A DNA stretch of 32,694 nucleotides, taken from positions 1-32,694 of the forward strand of contig QYQD01000149.1 of the NCBI GenBank assembly GCA_007280345.1, read 5' to 3'. Of this stretch, positions 9,487 to 19,621 are shown piece by piece. Below the pieces are notes generated by a model. The model saw nothing but the letters and a program-made list of their open reading frames with translations. It was not told where the DNA came from and made no database searches. The position numbers and the translations under genes were made by a program. Each line of letters opens with the position of its first letter. Position 1 is the stretch's first letter. The DNA is from Deltaproteobacteria bacterium. Lineage in GTDB: Bacteria > Desulfobacterota > QYQD01.

Positions 9487-10679
9487 GAGTTTGATAACTC
9501 CTTCAGTCTCTTGGTTAGCGCCGGAATAATCTCAAAGAGATCCCCGACTATCCCATAGGTAGCTACATCAAAGATAGGGGCGCCAGGATCACTGTTAATA
9601 GCCACAATGATCTCTGAAGATTGCATACCTACCAAATGCTGTACCGCTCCCGACACCCCGCAGGCGATATAAAGCTTGGGACTAACGGTCTTCCCGGTCT
9701 GTCCTATTTGATGGGCATAAGATATCCATCCCTCATCCACTGCGGCCCGTGTGGCTCCAACAGCGCCGCCCAGTTGTCTGGCCAGTTCGTGCAGCAATGC
9801 AAAATTTTCCGCGTTTTTAAGGCCCCTTCCTCCGGTGACTATAACATCAGCCTCCGCCACGTTGACCAGATCAGTCTCTTCCTTAACCGAATTTACCAGG
9901 CGTACACGGGAACACACCCGGTCCGGGCTAGGAGTAACAGGAATGATCCCGGCCTTCCGACCCGGGGTGTAATTCCCTTTCTTCATCACCTTGGGCCGGA
10001 CAGTGGCCATCTGAGGCCGCGACCTGGGGCAGACAATTGTAGCCATAACATTCCCGCCAAAGGCCGGCCGGGTCTGGAGTAATAACCGATCTTTTTTACG
10101 TATAGACAGTTCTGTGCAATCTGCGGTAAGGCCGACGCCGAGCATGGTAGCCACGCGGGGAATAAGCGAACGGCCGATAGCAGTGGCCCCTCCCAAAAAG
10201 ATCTCCGGCCGGTATTGCCGGATAACATCCACCAGGACGTTACCATAGGCATCGTCGCTGTAACAGGTAAGCCCCGGATGATCGATCACATATATCTTAT
10301 CAGCTCCATAGGCGGCCAGTTCATCCGCCATATCCGTGACATTGTGACCTAACAGGACTGCGGATAATTCCACCCCCAGATCGTCAGCCAAGCGCCGGCC
10401 GACACCAAGAAGTTCATGGGAGACGGAGTGCATCTTTCCATATCCCTGCTCGGCAAAAATGCACACGCCACGGTAGGACTGAAGGTCTTCCCCGGCCATA
10501 TCCCGGGCCCGTTCAATAACAATAGCTCCGGCCTCACAGTTATCCGCACAGATCCCACAAAGGACACAGGACTCGCCAACTCTGGCTATGCCATTTTCCA
10601 GGGTAATAGCCTCGTAGGGGCAGGATTCAAGGCAAGTTCCGCAACCGGTGCATTTATCCTGGTCTATTTTTATGCTCAT
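9483..10679 (-). CDS. etfA: Electron transfer flavoprotein alpha subunit with N-terminal 2x[4Fe-4S] ferredoxin domain
   Basis: 398 aa; CTGCGTCLESCPYEA and CVLCGICADNCEAGA cluster motifs followed by ETF-alpha; C-terminal GRGLKNAENFALLHELARQLGGAVGATRAAVDEGW...KLYIACGVSGAVQHLVGMQ. Confidence 0.96.
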   Translation of the reverse strand: MSIKIDQDKCTGCGTCLESCPYEAITLENGIARVGESCVLCGICADNCEAGAIVIERARDMAGEDLQSYRGVCIFAEQGYGKMHSVSHELLGVGRRLADDLGVELSAVLLGHNVTDMADELAAYGADKIYVIDHPGLTCYSDDAYGNVLVDVIRQYRPEIFLGGATAIGRSLIPRVATMLGVGLTADCTELSIRKKDRLLLQTRPAFGGNVMATIVCPRSRPQMATVRPKVMKKGNYTPGRKAGIIPVTPSPDRVCSRVRLVNSVKEETDLVNVAEADVIVTGGRGLKNAENFALLHELARQLGGAVGATRAAVDEGWISYAHQIGQTGKTVSPKLYIACGVSGAVQHLVGMQSSEIIVAINSDPGAPIFDVATYGIVGDLFEIIPALTKRLKELSNS

Positions 10680-10689
10680 ATATTGATAT

Positions 10690-11472
10690 TTAATACCTAA
10701 TCTGTTTAATATTTTTAAGCAAAGCCTCTACCTGCTCCTCGACCGGGCCTTCGATTATCAGGCGCTTTCTATCCCATTTCGGGGCAAAAATCTCGGTTAC
10801 CTCGGTAAATGATCCGGCCAGACCGATCTTCTTTTCATCAGCGCCAAGCTCTTTGGCCCCATAAACGGGAATCTGCTGATTCTTGGCCCTTATCTTGGCC
10901 TTAAGCGAAGGAAGACGAGGCTCGTTGATCTCTTTGACCACGGTTAAAAGGGCCGGCAGGGGCAGGTCAAGCACATCGTATCCACTGTCCATCAGCCTTT
11001 GCACACGCATGGCGCCGTTTTCCACAAATTCTATACGCCGCACATAGGTAACATAGGGAATATTTAAACGCTCGGCCAGACCGGGGCCGACCTGAGCCGT
11101 GTCCCCATCTATAGCCTGTTTTCCGCAAATAATCAAATCAAAATGGCCGATCTTTTTAATGCCCAGAGAGAGGATATAGGTAGTAGCCCAGGTATCAGAA
11201 CCGGCAAAGGCCCGATCGGAAAGGAGCACGGCCGCATCAGCGCCACAGGAAAGGGCCTCCCTGAGCGCTGTTTCAGCCTGGGGCGGGCCCATGGTTAATA
11301 CCGTTACCTTTCCTCCGTAATGTTCTTTAAGACTCAATCCGGCCTCGAGGGCGTGCATATCATAGGGATTGACAATGCTTTCTACCCCCTCCCGTACCAG
11401 GGCTTTGGTCTCAGGATCAATACGGACATGGGCCGAATTTGGAACCTGTTTTATACAGGCTACGATGTTCAT
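10690..11472 (-). CDS. etfB: Electron transfer flavoprotein beta subunit
   Basis: 260 aa; MNIVACIKQVPNSAHVRIDP, NPYDMHALEAGLSLKE, DLIICGKQAIDGDTAQVGPGLAERL. Confidence 0.97.
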   Translation of the reverse strand: MNIVACIKQVPNSAHVRIDPETKALVREGVESIVNPYDMHALEAGLSLKEHYGGKVTVLTMGPPQAETALREALSCGADAAVLLSDRAFAGSDTWATTYILSLGIKKIGHFDLIICGKQAIDGDTAQVGPGLAERLNIPYVTYVRRIEFVENGAMRVQRLMDSGYDVLDLPLPALLTVVKEINEPRLPSLKAKIRAKNQQIPVYGAKELGADEKKIGLAGSFTEVTEIFAPKWDRKRLIIEGPVEEQVEALLKNIKQIRY

Positions 11473-11646
11473 TTAATACTTCTCCTCGAGTAAATCCCGA
11501 ATTCTAAATCGTAACTCGGACAAGCCAGAATTTCAAATGACAAATGTCATCCGCCTTCGGCGGACTCTATTTGAGCTTTGGCATTTAGCATTGATTTGAA
11601 CTTCACCAATCAGAGTCTTTGCGTTATGAAATTTAGAACTAAGGGT

Positions 11647-12804
11647 CTATTTTGTGCGGCTATATTCCTTATTCAGGGCCTGCCCGATGACACTGCGTTG
11701 GATCTGGTTGGTTCCTTCATAAATCTGAAGGATTTTGGCGTCCCGCATCATCTTCTCCACGGGATAGTCCTTCATGTAACCATAGCCGCCAAAGACCTGA
11801 ACCGCATCAGTGGTCACCTGCATGGCCACATCACTGGGAAAGAGCTTGGCCATGGCCGAGACCTTACTTATATCCTTGGGGTTACTGTCTATATATCTGG
11901 CTACGGCATAGACCAAGGCCCGGCCCGCCTCCGTCTGGGTAGCCATATCCGCCAGCATGTGCTGCACGGCTTGGAACGAGATTATGGGGTGACCGAATTG
12001 TACCCGCTCTTTGGCATATTGCACAGCGGCATCCAATGCCCCTTGAGATAAACCGACGGACAGGGCTCCGATGCCCGGCCTGGCCAGAACAAGGGTCTTC
12101 ATGGCTACTATAAAGCCCATGCCTTCACGGCCAATAAGCCGGTCTTTTGGAACGCGGCAGTGGTCAAATATAAGTTCCCGTGTAGATGAGGCCCGAAGCC
12201 CCATCTTCTTTTCCTTTTTTCCGAAGCTAAACCCGGTCTCCCCTTTCTCTACAATGAAGGCGCTTGCTCCCCGCATCCCTTTCTCCCGATCCGTTAAGGC
12301 GATTATCGTATAGATCTCCGCCTCACCGCCGTTGGTAATCCACTGCTTGGTTCCATTTAGAATATAGTCATCCCCGTCTTTCGTCGCCGTGGTGCGGATG
12401 CCTCCGGCATCGCTTCCTGCCCCGGCCTCCGTCAGGCCGAAGGCGGCCAATTTTCGGCCACTGGCGATCTCCGGCAGATATTTCTGCTTTTGTTCTTCAC
12501 TGCCAAAAAGGAGAATGGGGAAGGCCCCCAGACAGCTGGCGGCAAAGGTTGTGGCTACCCCGATGCAGGCGCGCCCAAGTTGTTCCACAGCCAGACAGTT
12601 TTCAAGGCATCCTCCGCCAAATCCACCGTATTTTTCCGGAATATAAATCCCGAAAAGGTCTGCCTTCGCCAGGTCTTCCATTATCTTCCAGGGAAATTCC
12701 TCTTTTTCATCCAGTTCCGCACGCACGGGCACAACTTTTTCTTCGGCTATCTTACGCGCCAGATCCACAATCATCTTCTGCTCATCAGTCAGGAAATAAT
12801 CCAT
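11647..12804 (-). CDS. Acyl-CoA dehydrogenase
   Basis: 385 aa; AAFGLTEAGAGSDAGGIRTTA, KQWITNGGEAE, QVFGGYGYMKDYPVEKMMRDAKILQIYEGTNQIQR. Confidence 0.96.
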   Translation of the reverse strand: MDYFLTDEQKMIVDLARKIAEEKVVPVRAELDEKEEFPWKIMEDLAKADLFGIYIPEKYGGFGGGCLENCLAVEQLGRACIGVATTFAASCLGAFPILLFGSEEQKQKYLPEIASGRKLAAFGLTEAGAGSDAGGIRTTATKDGDDYILNGTKQWITNGGEAEIYTIIALTDREKGMRGASAFIVEKGETGFSFGKKEKKMGLRASSTRELIFDHCRVPKDRLIGREGMGFIVAMKTLVLARPGIGALSVGLSQGALDAAVQYAKERVQFGHPIISFQAVQHMLADMATQTEAGRALVYAVARYIDSNPKDISKVSAMAKLFPSDVAMQVTTDAVQVFGGYGYMKDYPVEKMMRDAKILQIYEGTNQIQRSVIGQALNKEYSRTK

Positions 12805-12831
12805 AAGAAATCACCCTTTCATTAATATCTT

Positions 12832-13812
12832 TCACCATCTAATCAGCGAGGCCCCCCAGGTGAAACCTCCCCCGAAGGCATTGAGCATTACCATATCCCC
12901 CTCCTTGATGCGCCCTTCACGGTTGGCCTCATCCAGGGCAATGGGAATGGTGGCGGCCGATGTATTGCCATATTTATGGATATTAACATAGACCTTTTCC
13001 CTGGGTATTTGCAGGCGTTCAGCGATGCTGTTAATAATTCGTATATTGGCCTGATGAGGGATGTAAAGGTCTATATCCTGCGGAGATAAGTTATTGGACT
13101 CCAGGGCCTCCCGGGCGGATTCCTCCATGGCCCTTACGGCCAGCTTAAATACATCACGGCCTTGCATTTGAATGTACTGCAGATTGTCGTCCAGCATCTG
13201 GCGGGAGGGTGGCGACACGCAACCGCCTCCCGGGATATGTAAAAGTTTCCACAGGGTGCCGTCGGCGTGCAGGTGGTTGGAGAGGATACCCCGCTTTCCG
13301 TTACGACCGGTTACCACTACTGCTCCGGCCCCATCCCCGAAAAGGACACTCGTATTTCTATCCTTCCAATTGACGCGACAGGAGAGAACTTCAGCCCCTA
13401 TAACCAGTATTTTCAAATTGATATTATTCCGGATAAAATTGTCGGCGGTAGCCAGGCCATAGATAAAACCGGAACACGCCGCAGACAGGTCAAAGGCCGC
13501 TGCCCTTTCTGCCCCAAGATTTTTCTGTACCAGACAGGCGGCCGTGGGCATGAGCATATCCGGCGTCAGGGTACAGACGATAATCATATCCAGCTCTGCG
13601 GCCCTAATCCCGGCCATATCCAGGGCCTTCTTAGCCGCCTGTGTGGCCAGGAAAGAACAGGGTTCATCCTTAGAGGAGATGCGGCGCTCTTTTATTCCCG
13701 AACGCGTAGTAATCCATTCGTCAGAGGTATCGACCATCTTTTCCAGATCCTGGTTGGTCAATACCCTCGCCGGCAGGTGACAACCTGTGCCGACAATAAC
13801 CGTGCGTACCAA
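12832..13812 (-). CDS. fabH: Beta-ketoacyl-ACP synthase III
   Basis: RTVIVGTGCHLPARVLTN, AFDLSAACSGFIYGLATA, IDLYIPHQANIRIINSIAERL, NIHKYGNTSAATIPIAL. Track start 13893 would overlap plsX; a TTG at 13812 preceded by gaggag is the better start. Confidence 0.9.
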   Translation of the reverse strand: MVRTVIVGTGCHLPARVLTNQDLEKMVDTSDEWITTRSGIKERRISSKDEPCSFLATQAAKKALDMAGIRAAELDMIIVCTLTPDMLMPTAACLVQKNLGAERAAAFDLSAACSGFIYGLATADNFIRNNINLKILVIGAEVLSCRVNWKDRNTSVLFGDGAGAVVVTGRNGKRGILSNHLHADGTLWKLLHIPGGGCVSPPSRQMLDDNLQYIQMQGRDVFKLAVRAMEESAREALESNNLSPQDIDLYIPHQANIRIINSIAERLQIPREKVYVNIHKYGNTSAATIPIALDEANREGRIKEGDMVMLNAFGGGFTWGASLIRW

Positions 13813-13846
13813 AATAAAATTCTCCTCAGATTTTCCTATTCCTGTA

Positions 13847-14884
13847 TTACCTGTTAGATACGACCCGCCGCCTGCCCAGGGCCTGCAAGTCACCGCTGTT
13901 TCTTACATTGGAAAGGAGGTGTTCGTTCAGCTTCTGTGATACAAACTCAGCAGCCATCAAAATGGCATTCTTGATGGCCTTGGGACAAGATCGGCCATGG
14001 GCAATAATTCCGATGCCATTTATACCCAGAAGAGGGGCTCCTCCGTACTCTGCATAATCTACCTTCTTCTTAAACCTGCGGAAGGCGCTACTACATAACA
14101 AATAACCTGCCCTGGCCAAAAGGCTCTTTTCTATCTCGGCCCTGAGCATAAGACTGATGGCCTCGGCCAGACCTTCGCTTAACTTCAACGAGACATTGCC
14201 GACAAAACCATCACAGACAATAACATCTACGTCGCCTCTAAAGACGTCCCTTCCTTCCACGTTGCCTATAAAGTTGAGTGAACTCGCGGAAAAAAGCTCA
14301 TACGCCTTTTTTACTACCAGATTCCCTTTGGCGCCCTCTTCGCCTATACTCATCAGACCTACACGCGGATTGGATACCCCCAAAATGCCCTGAGAAAACA
14401 CCGCGCCCATTATACCGAATTGGAGAAGATGATGGGGCTTACAGTCCACATTGGCCCCGGCATCAATCATCACCGTCGGTCCCTTTAGCGTGGGAAGGAC
14501 ACCGGCAATGGCCGGCCGTTCCACCCCTTCCAGTCTTCCCAGCACAAAACCGGCCGTAGCCAGAGTGGCGCCGGAATTTCCGGCGCTGACCGCTGCGTCG
14601 GCCCGACCCTGACCCACCATCTCAAACGTCACCCGGATAGAAGAATCCTTCTTCTTTTTCAAGGCCTCAGAAGGAGATTCATCCATGCCCACAACTTCTG
14701 TGGCATTTTGTATGATAAAATGACCCGATCCGGCCCCGAGACGCTTAATTTCCTGAGTTAATAGCTCTTCCTGGCCAACCAGAATGATGGAAAGAGACCT
14801 TTCCTTTACAGCCTGAGCGGCCCCTTCTATGACCACGGCGGGGGCATGGTCGCCCCCCATGGCATCAACAGCTACGCTTATCAT
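13847..14884 (-). CDS. plsX: Phosphate acyltransferase PlsX
   Basis: 345 aa; VAVDAMGGDHAPAVVIEGA, SAGNSGATLATAGFVLGRLEGVERPAI, CDGFVGNVSLKLSEGL. Confidence 0.97.
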   Translation of the reverse strand: MISVAVDAMGGDHAPAVVIEGAAQAVKERSLSIILVGQEELLTQEIKRLGAGSGHFIIQNATEVVGMDESPSEALKKKKDSSIRVTFEMVGQGRADAAVSAGNSGATLATAGFVLGRLEGVERPAIAGVLPTLKGPTVMIDAGANVDCKPHHLLQFGIMGAVFSQGILGVSNPRVGLMSIGEEGAKGNLVVKKAYELFSASSLNFIGNVEGRDVFRGDVDVIVCDGFVGNVSLKLSEGLAEAISLMLRAEIEKSLLARAGYLLCSSAFRRFKKKVDYAEYGGAPLLGINGIGIIAHGRSCPKAIKNAILMAAEFVSQKLNEHLLSNVRNSGDLQALGRRRVVSNR

Positions 14885-14906
14885 ATCATAGTTGGTTATA
14901 TGGTTA

Positions 14907-15086
14907 TTACTCGGTTACTTCGATTAAGGTCCGGCCCTTATAAGTGCCGCAGTGAGGACAAACACGGTGCGGCAACTTGGTTTCCTGGCACTGCGGGCAA
15001 AGAGAAATACCGGGCAGCTCCAAACCCTGCTGGGCCCGCCGTTTTCCCCTCCTTGACTTTGAATGTCTTCTTTTTGGTAATCCCAT
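14907..15086 (-). CDS. rpmF: 50S ribosomal protein L32 (absent from supplied ORF track)
   Basis: Manual translation of the minus strand gives 59 aa MGLPKRRHSKSRRGKRRAQQGLELPGISLCPQCQETKLPHRVCPHCGTYKGRTLIEVTE with CxxC...CxxC zinc motif; between DUF177 and plsX, its usual neighbours. Confidence 0.96.
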   Translation of the reverse strand: MGLPKRRHSKSRRGKRRAQQGLELPGISLCPQCQETKLPHRVCPHCGTYKGRTLIEVTE

Positions 15087-15104
15087 ATTAAATTCTCCTT
15101 ATTT

Positions 15105-15623
15105 TTATGATCGATCCTTGAGCTTTATATCTCTCAACGTCTCAAATGGCGAGGAATTCGCCTCTGACCGGCAGTCACATGAGATAAGATTCAGATTGAC
15201 GCCGCAATGCGGGCACAGCCCCTTACACTCCTCATGACAGAGAGGTTTAACAGGCAGCTGCAAGAATATCTGCTCGGCCGCGATCTGCGCCACATCCACG
15301 GTCTCCCCGTCAAAAAAAGAAACATCCATATCCTCATGTGAAAGTTCGATCTCAGTATAACCCTTTTCGCCGGTGGGCAACATCAACAGGAAATCGAATT
15401 CATCCGCTAACGACCATATAAAATCTTCCAGGCAACGACTGCAGTTAAGTAATAGCCGGGCCTTAATATCACCCATGACCCGGATATCGCGGCCCGCCCG
15501 TTCAATCTTTACGTTAACCGCGATCGGCTCCTGTACCTGAGTTATATCCTGTAGTATCTCTGCCCCGTATTCGGCATGGCAGCTTAACCCTTCCTGGGGG
15601 ATGTCATGTACCTTTATCTTCAA
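15105..15623 (-). CDS. DUF177 / YceD family protein
   Basis: 172 aa; LLLNCSRCLEDF, DVAQIAAEQIFLQLPVKPLCHEECKGLCPHCGVNLN; immediately upstream of rpmF. Confidence 0.93.
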   Translation of the reverse strand: MKIKVHDIPQEGLSCHAEYGAEILQDITQVQEPIAVNVKIERAGRDIRVMGDIKARLLLNCSRCLEDFIWSLADEFDFLLMLPTGEKGYTEIELSHEDMDVSFFDGETVDVAQIAAEQIFLQLPVKPLCHEECKGLCPHCGVNLNLISCDCRSEANSSPFETLRDIKLKDRS

Positions 15624-15823
15624 GGCTGGACCTTTAAAAACTTAAAATTGCCGCGGAGGCCCGGAAGAATCAGAGATAATTTACTAATTTTTATCCTGTA
15701 ATCTCTGCGACTTAAAGACTACACATAAAAAATGCATAGCTTGTCAAATATATACAAAAAACCAGTCATGTCAAGCTTAAATGGTGGCCTAATATGGGTT
15801 TTGAGAAAATGCGGCAGGCGCTC

Positions 15824-17227
15824 TCATACCATAGAGGCGAGGTATTTAATGCCTCGCTCTAAGCGTTTTACTACCCTTTCCGGGCCGAGGGCTTCCATCA
15901 ACTCAAACAGGCCCGGGCTTACTGTTTTGCCGGTAAGTATGAGCCGAAGGGGCTGGGCTATTTTTTTAAATTTAATATCTTTTTCGGCGCAAAAACGTTC
16001 AAATATCGCCTCCATATCCGCCTGCCGAAAGAGAGGAAGCCCCTTTAACTCTTCCAAAATCTGCTGCATGAGTCCTTTAATGTCCGGGGTAAGAAACTTC
16101 TGGGCGGCTTTTTCTTCATAATCCAATTCATCTTTAAAATAAAAGGGCATGCCCCCGGCCATCTCTACCATCGTCTTGCTACGCGGCTGCAGGGTAGGAA
16201 TAGCCCTGGCCAGATAAGACACATCTTCCACCTTAATGCCGTGCTGTTCCAGAAATGGGAGAACAATTTGGGCCAATTTATTCGGGTCTTCTTCCTTAAT
16301 ATAATGGGCGTTCAGCCAGAGGAGTTTATCCGGGTTAAAGATGCCCGCAGACTTACCCACATTCTCTAAAGAGAACTTTTCAATCAATTCTTCCCGCGAG
16401 AATATCTCCTGGTCTCCATGAGACCAGCCGAGCCGGGCCAGGTAGTTGAGCATGGCCTGGGGTAAGTAGCCCATCTCTTTATAAGCCAGGACGGAGGTGG
16501 CTCCGTGGCGTTTACTGAGCCTGCTTCTATCTGCGCCCAGAATCATGGGCACATGGGCAAACTCCGGCACCGGACAGCCCAGGGCCTCATAGAGCAGTAT
16601 CTGACGCGGGGTATTATTCAGGTGATCGTCGCCCCGGATAACATGGGTGATCTCCATGCTGATGTCGTCTATCACCACGGCGAAGTTGTAAGTGGGCATG
16701 CCGTCGCTGCGCTGTATAATCAGGTCATCCAGTTCTGTATTGTCAAAAACCGTTGCCCCTTTTACCAGATCGTGTACTACAGTTGTTCCGTGCTCCGGGG
16801 CGCGAAAACGGACGACGGTATCCGGTCCTTTCTCAAGACCCCGATTGCGGCAGGCGCCGTCATACTTCGGCTTTCTCCCTTCGGCCATAGCCGCCTTCCT
16901 TCTGGCATCCAATTCCTCCGGCGCACAGGAGCAATAATATGCCTTTCCTTCCGATACAAGGCGATCAATGTAAGACTGATAAATATCCAGACGCTGAGAT
17001 TGGAAATACGGGCCTTCGTCCCAATCAATACCCAGCCACTCGAGTCCGTCCAAAATAGCCCGGGTCGCCTCTTCTGTAGAGCGGGCTACATCTGTGTCTT
17101 CAATCCGCAGGATAAACGTCCCGCCATGCCTCCGGGCAAACAGCCAGTTAAACAGGGCGGTGCGTACCCCGCCAATATGCAGATAGCCAGTTGGACTGGG
17201 TGAAAAACGCGTGCGTATCTTGACCAT
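15824..17227 (-). CDS. gltX: Glutamyl-tRNA synthetase
   Basis: 467 aa; [30 protein letters not shown] (HIGH), [14 protein letters not shown] (KMSKS). Confidence 0.97.
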   Translation of the reverse strand: MVKIRTRFSPSPTGYLHIGGVRTALFNWLFARRHGGTFILRIEDTDVARSTEEATRAILDGLEWLGIDWDEGPYFQSQRLDIYQSYIDRLVSEGKAYYCSCAPEELDARRKAAMAEGRKPKYDGACRNRGLEKGPDTVVRFRAPEHGTTVVHDLVKGATVFDNTELDDLIIQRSDGMPTYNFAVVIDDISMEITHVIRGDDHLNNTPRQILLYEALGCPVPEFAHVPMILGADRSRLSKRHGATSVLAYKEMGYLPQAMLNYLARLGWSHGDQEIFSREELIEKFSLENVGKSAGIFNPDKLLWLNAHYIKEEDPNKLAQIVLPFLEQHGIKVEDVSYLARAIPTLQPRSKTMVEMAGGMPFYFKDELDYEEKAAQKFLTPDIKGLMQQILEELKGLPLFRQADMEAIFERFCAEKDIKFKKIAQPLRLILTGKTVSPGLFELMEALGPERVVKRLERGIKYLASMV

Positions 17228-17245
17228 AGTTACCGCTCCCTCCCG

Positions 17246-17276
17246 TATAAAATTAAAACGAGGCCAAAAGGCCTCG
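17246..17276 (-). terminator. Rho-independent terminator downstream of the amrB-like gene
   Basis: Minus strand reads cgaggcc-tttt-ggcctcg followed by ttttaatttt; 7-bp perfect stem. Confidence 0.8.
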
Positions 17277-17309
17277 TCAATGTAATAAACATTCTTAGTT
17301 TTATCAAGC

Positions 17310-18110
17310 TTACTCTATGTAAAGCCCGGCGTACCCAACCACCTGCAGATAATCACCACTGACATCACCCGAGGTGGCATACTTAACCAGTTCAGCATGA
17401 GTGGCCCCCAGCTCTTTGCAGGCTGCCAGAGTAATCGTTGCCGGGATAACCCCGCACATAGAAATATCGTGTTTAAAGACCGTGGCTAAAAGACCCTGCG
17501 GATCAATAGCCAGGATGTGATCAATAGCCAATTTATCTTTCTGCCTGGCGGACTTGTCAGACTCGTAGTGGGTCATATCTGAACTGGCCACAATAAGCAC
17601 CTTCCGGCCGTAATCCTTGATGGCCCTGGCTATAGATTCGCCGATCTCCCGGCAGACCTCCCAGCCCGCATGGGCGAGGGCGATCGGCACCAACCTGAAA
17701 TCCTTATTTAACGCCTGCAGAAAAGGAACCTGCACTTCTAATGAGTGTTCATAAGCATGGGCGCGATAATCATCTGTAATATGGCGTGAATGCCCAAGTA
17801 TCAGGGAGGCGAGTTCCTTATTGATAGATACCTCGCCGTTGGGCATCTGCCATGAACCTTCAGCCATCATGGCAAAAGGATCGCCCATGCCGCGGTGATT
17901 CGGGCCTAATATAATCACATCATCGGGCACGGCTATACAGGAGAAGACCGCCCCGGCTACGTGGCCGGAGTATATATAACCGGCGTGAGGGGAAATAACC
18001 CCCAAGACTTCCTTCTTCTCCCCCGGAACCAGATACGACTGCACTTCTCTTTCTAAAGCGGCCGCCGACCCCGGATAAAATTGACCGGCTACGGCCGGTT
18101 TTCTTACCAT
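17310..18110 (-). CDS. amrB: AmmeMemoRadiSam system protein B (Memo family)
   Basis: 266 aa; [60 protein letters not shown]. Confidence 0.93.
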   Translation of the reverse strand: MVRKPAVAGQFYPGSAAALEREVQSYLVPGEKKEVLGVISPHAGYIYSGHVAGAVFSCIAVPDDVIILGPNHRGMGDPFAMMAEGSWQMPNGEVSINKELASLILGHSRHITDDYRAHAYEHSLEVQVPFLQALNKDFRLVPIALAHAGWEVCREIGESIARAIKDYGRKVLIVASSDMTHYESDKSARQKDKLAIDHILAIDPQGLLATVFKHDISMCGVIPATITLAACKELGATHAELVKYATSGDVSGDYLQVVGYAGLYIE

Positions 18111-18219
18111 ATTTATTACCTCACCAGTTAAAACGAAACGTTTTGTATTTATAATAGCATGTGTACAATAATCGCTACAAGCTTTTTGCTCTTGGCAATA
18201 GCCTGCCCTTTACAGTATT

Positions 18220-19611
18220 ATGGTAATTATGATTAAGACGCTTAATTTTCTATTGGCCGATCTCGTCTTTGACATGGAGAAAAAGGTCCCATACGCCTCC
18301 GCCCTGGCTATGGAGACGGAAGGAGAAAAGGTCACCGTAGAGACCCATGAACAGAAGGCCGAGCCATTACCTCCCCAGCGAGGGGTGGTGTTCACGGTCT
18401 TCACCGGACGTCATTTCATGGAAGCGGCGACAAACGACCTTAGGCCGGAGATGCTGAAAAAGACGGCGCAGGACCTCGTCAAAAAAGCAGAAGACCTGAT
18501 TCGCTACGATGGCCCTGTGATCGACCCTGGAGAAATGACGGACCAGGAATTTTACGTCCAGCGTCAGATAAAAAACGAAGATATTCCTCTTGCCCGGAAA
18601 ATAGACCTCTGCCAGTCCTGCAAAGACCGGGTGGAACGGGCCGACAAGCGGATAACCAGCGCCCTTTGCCAATACCTTTTTGTGAGGACACGGGAACTTT
18701 TCGTGAGCCGTCACAAAAAGCTCTATCAGGACCTGAAAAGAACCCAGGCGGTGGCCTTTGTTGTGATGTGTAATAGTGAAAGGGCCGCCCAACTCCATAC
18801 CGGACACGCCTATCAGGGCGGCTACGAACATGCGGCATTGCCTGAAGAAAAGCTCGACAAGCTCATTACGGATTGTGCCTCCATCCTTTATGCGGAGCGT
18901 CTTAACCCCGGATACTATGACTGTATTTTTTCTCCGGCGTTTGCCGGCATGTTTGCTCACGAGGCATTCGGCCATGGCATGGAGACAGATATGTTCCTTA
19001 AGCACAGGGCCAAGGGTGCGGAGTACATTAATAAACAGGTGGCCTCCCCTCTGGTCAATATGTTTGACTCACCTGCCCTCCCCGGCCAGGCCGCCTCTTT
19101 TTTCTTCGACCATGAGGGGCAACCGGCGAGCGAAACGCAGATAATCGAAAACGGCATATTAAAATCCGGCCTGACCGACCTTAACTCCGCACTTCGACTA
19201 AACCTGCGCCGCACGGCCAACGGGAGACGAGAGTCATTTACGCACAAGGTCTATGCGCGGATGACGAATACCTATTTTGTACCTGGAAAGAATTCTCTTG
19301 AAGAGATGCTAAAGGATATCTCTTTCGGTTACCTCCTTGAGCATCCCTCAAACGGAATGGAAGACCCCAAAGGATGGGGCATTCAACTCGAAGGATACTA
19401 TGCCGAGGAAATACGCGACGGCCAACTGACCGGTAAGGTTTACAGCCCGGTAATCGTAACCGGCTATGTCCCGGAATTGCTCAAGTCCATTACCATGGTT
19501 GGTGATAAAATGGAGATCGGGGGCCTGGGTATGTGCGGCAAGGGGCATAAAGAGTGGGTTAAAGTAACGGACGGCGGGCCGTACCTGAGATTAAAGGCCA
19601 GGCTGGGCTGA
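18220..19611 (+). CDS. tldD: TldD/PmbA family metalloprotease (TldD-like)
   Basis: 463 aa; FAHEAFGHGMETD (HExxxH) followed by GAEYINKQVASPLVNMFDSP and C-terminal MVGDKMEIGGLGMCGKGHKEW. Confidence 0.88.
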   Translation: MVIMIKTLNFLLADLVFDMEKKVPYASALAMETEGEKVTVETHEQKAEPLPPQRGVVFTVFTGRHFMEAATNDLRPEMLKKTAQDLVKKAEDLIRYDGPVIDPGEMTDQEFYVQRQIKNEDIPLARKIDLCQSCKDRVERADKRITSALCQYLFVRTRELFVSRHKKLYQDLKRTQAVAFVVMCNSERAAQLHTGHAYQGGYEHAALPEEKLDKLITDCASILYAERLNPGYYDCIFSPAFAGMFAHEAFGHGMETDMFLKHRAKGAEYINKQVASPLVNMFDSPALPGQAASFFFDHEGQPASETQIIENGILKSGLTDLNSALRLNLRRTANGRRESFTHKVYARMTNTYFVPGKNSLEEMLKDISFGYLLEHPSNGMEDPKGWGIQLEGYYAEEIRDGQLTGKVYSPVIVTGYVPELLKSITMVGDKMEIGGLGMCGKGHKEWVKVTDGGPYLRLKARLG

Positions 19612-19621
19612 GGAGACCGGA

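Noticed and set aside
11552-11568. tccgccttcggcgga hairpin between etfB and the acyl-CoA dehydrogenase
   Set aside because: Short stem without a T-tract within what looks like an operon; may be part of generic intergenic word repeats.
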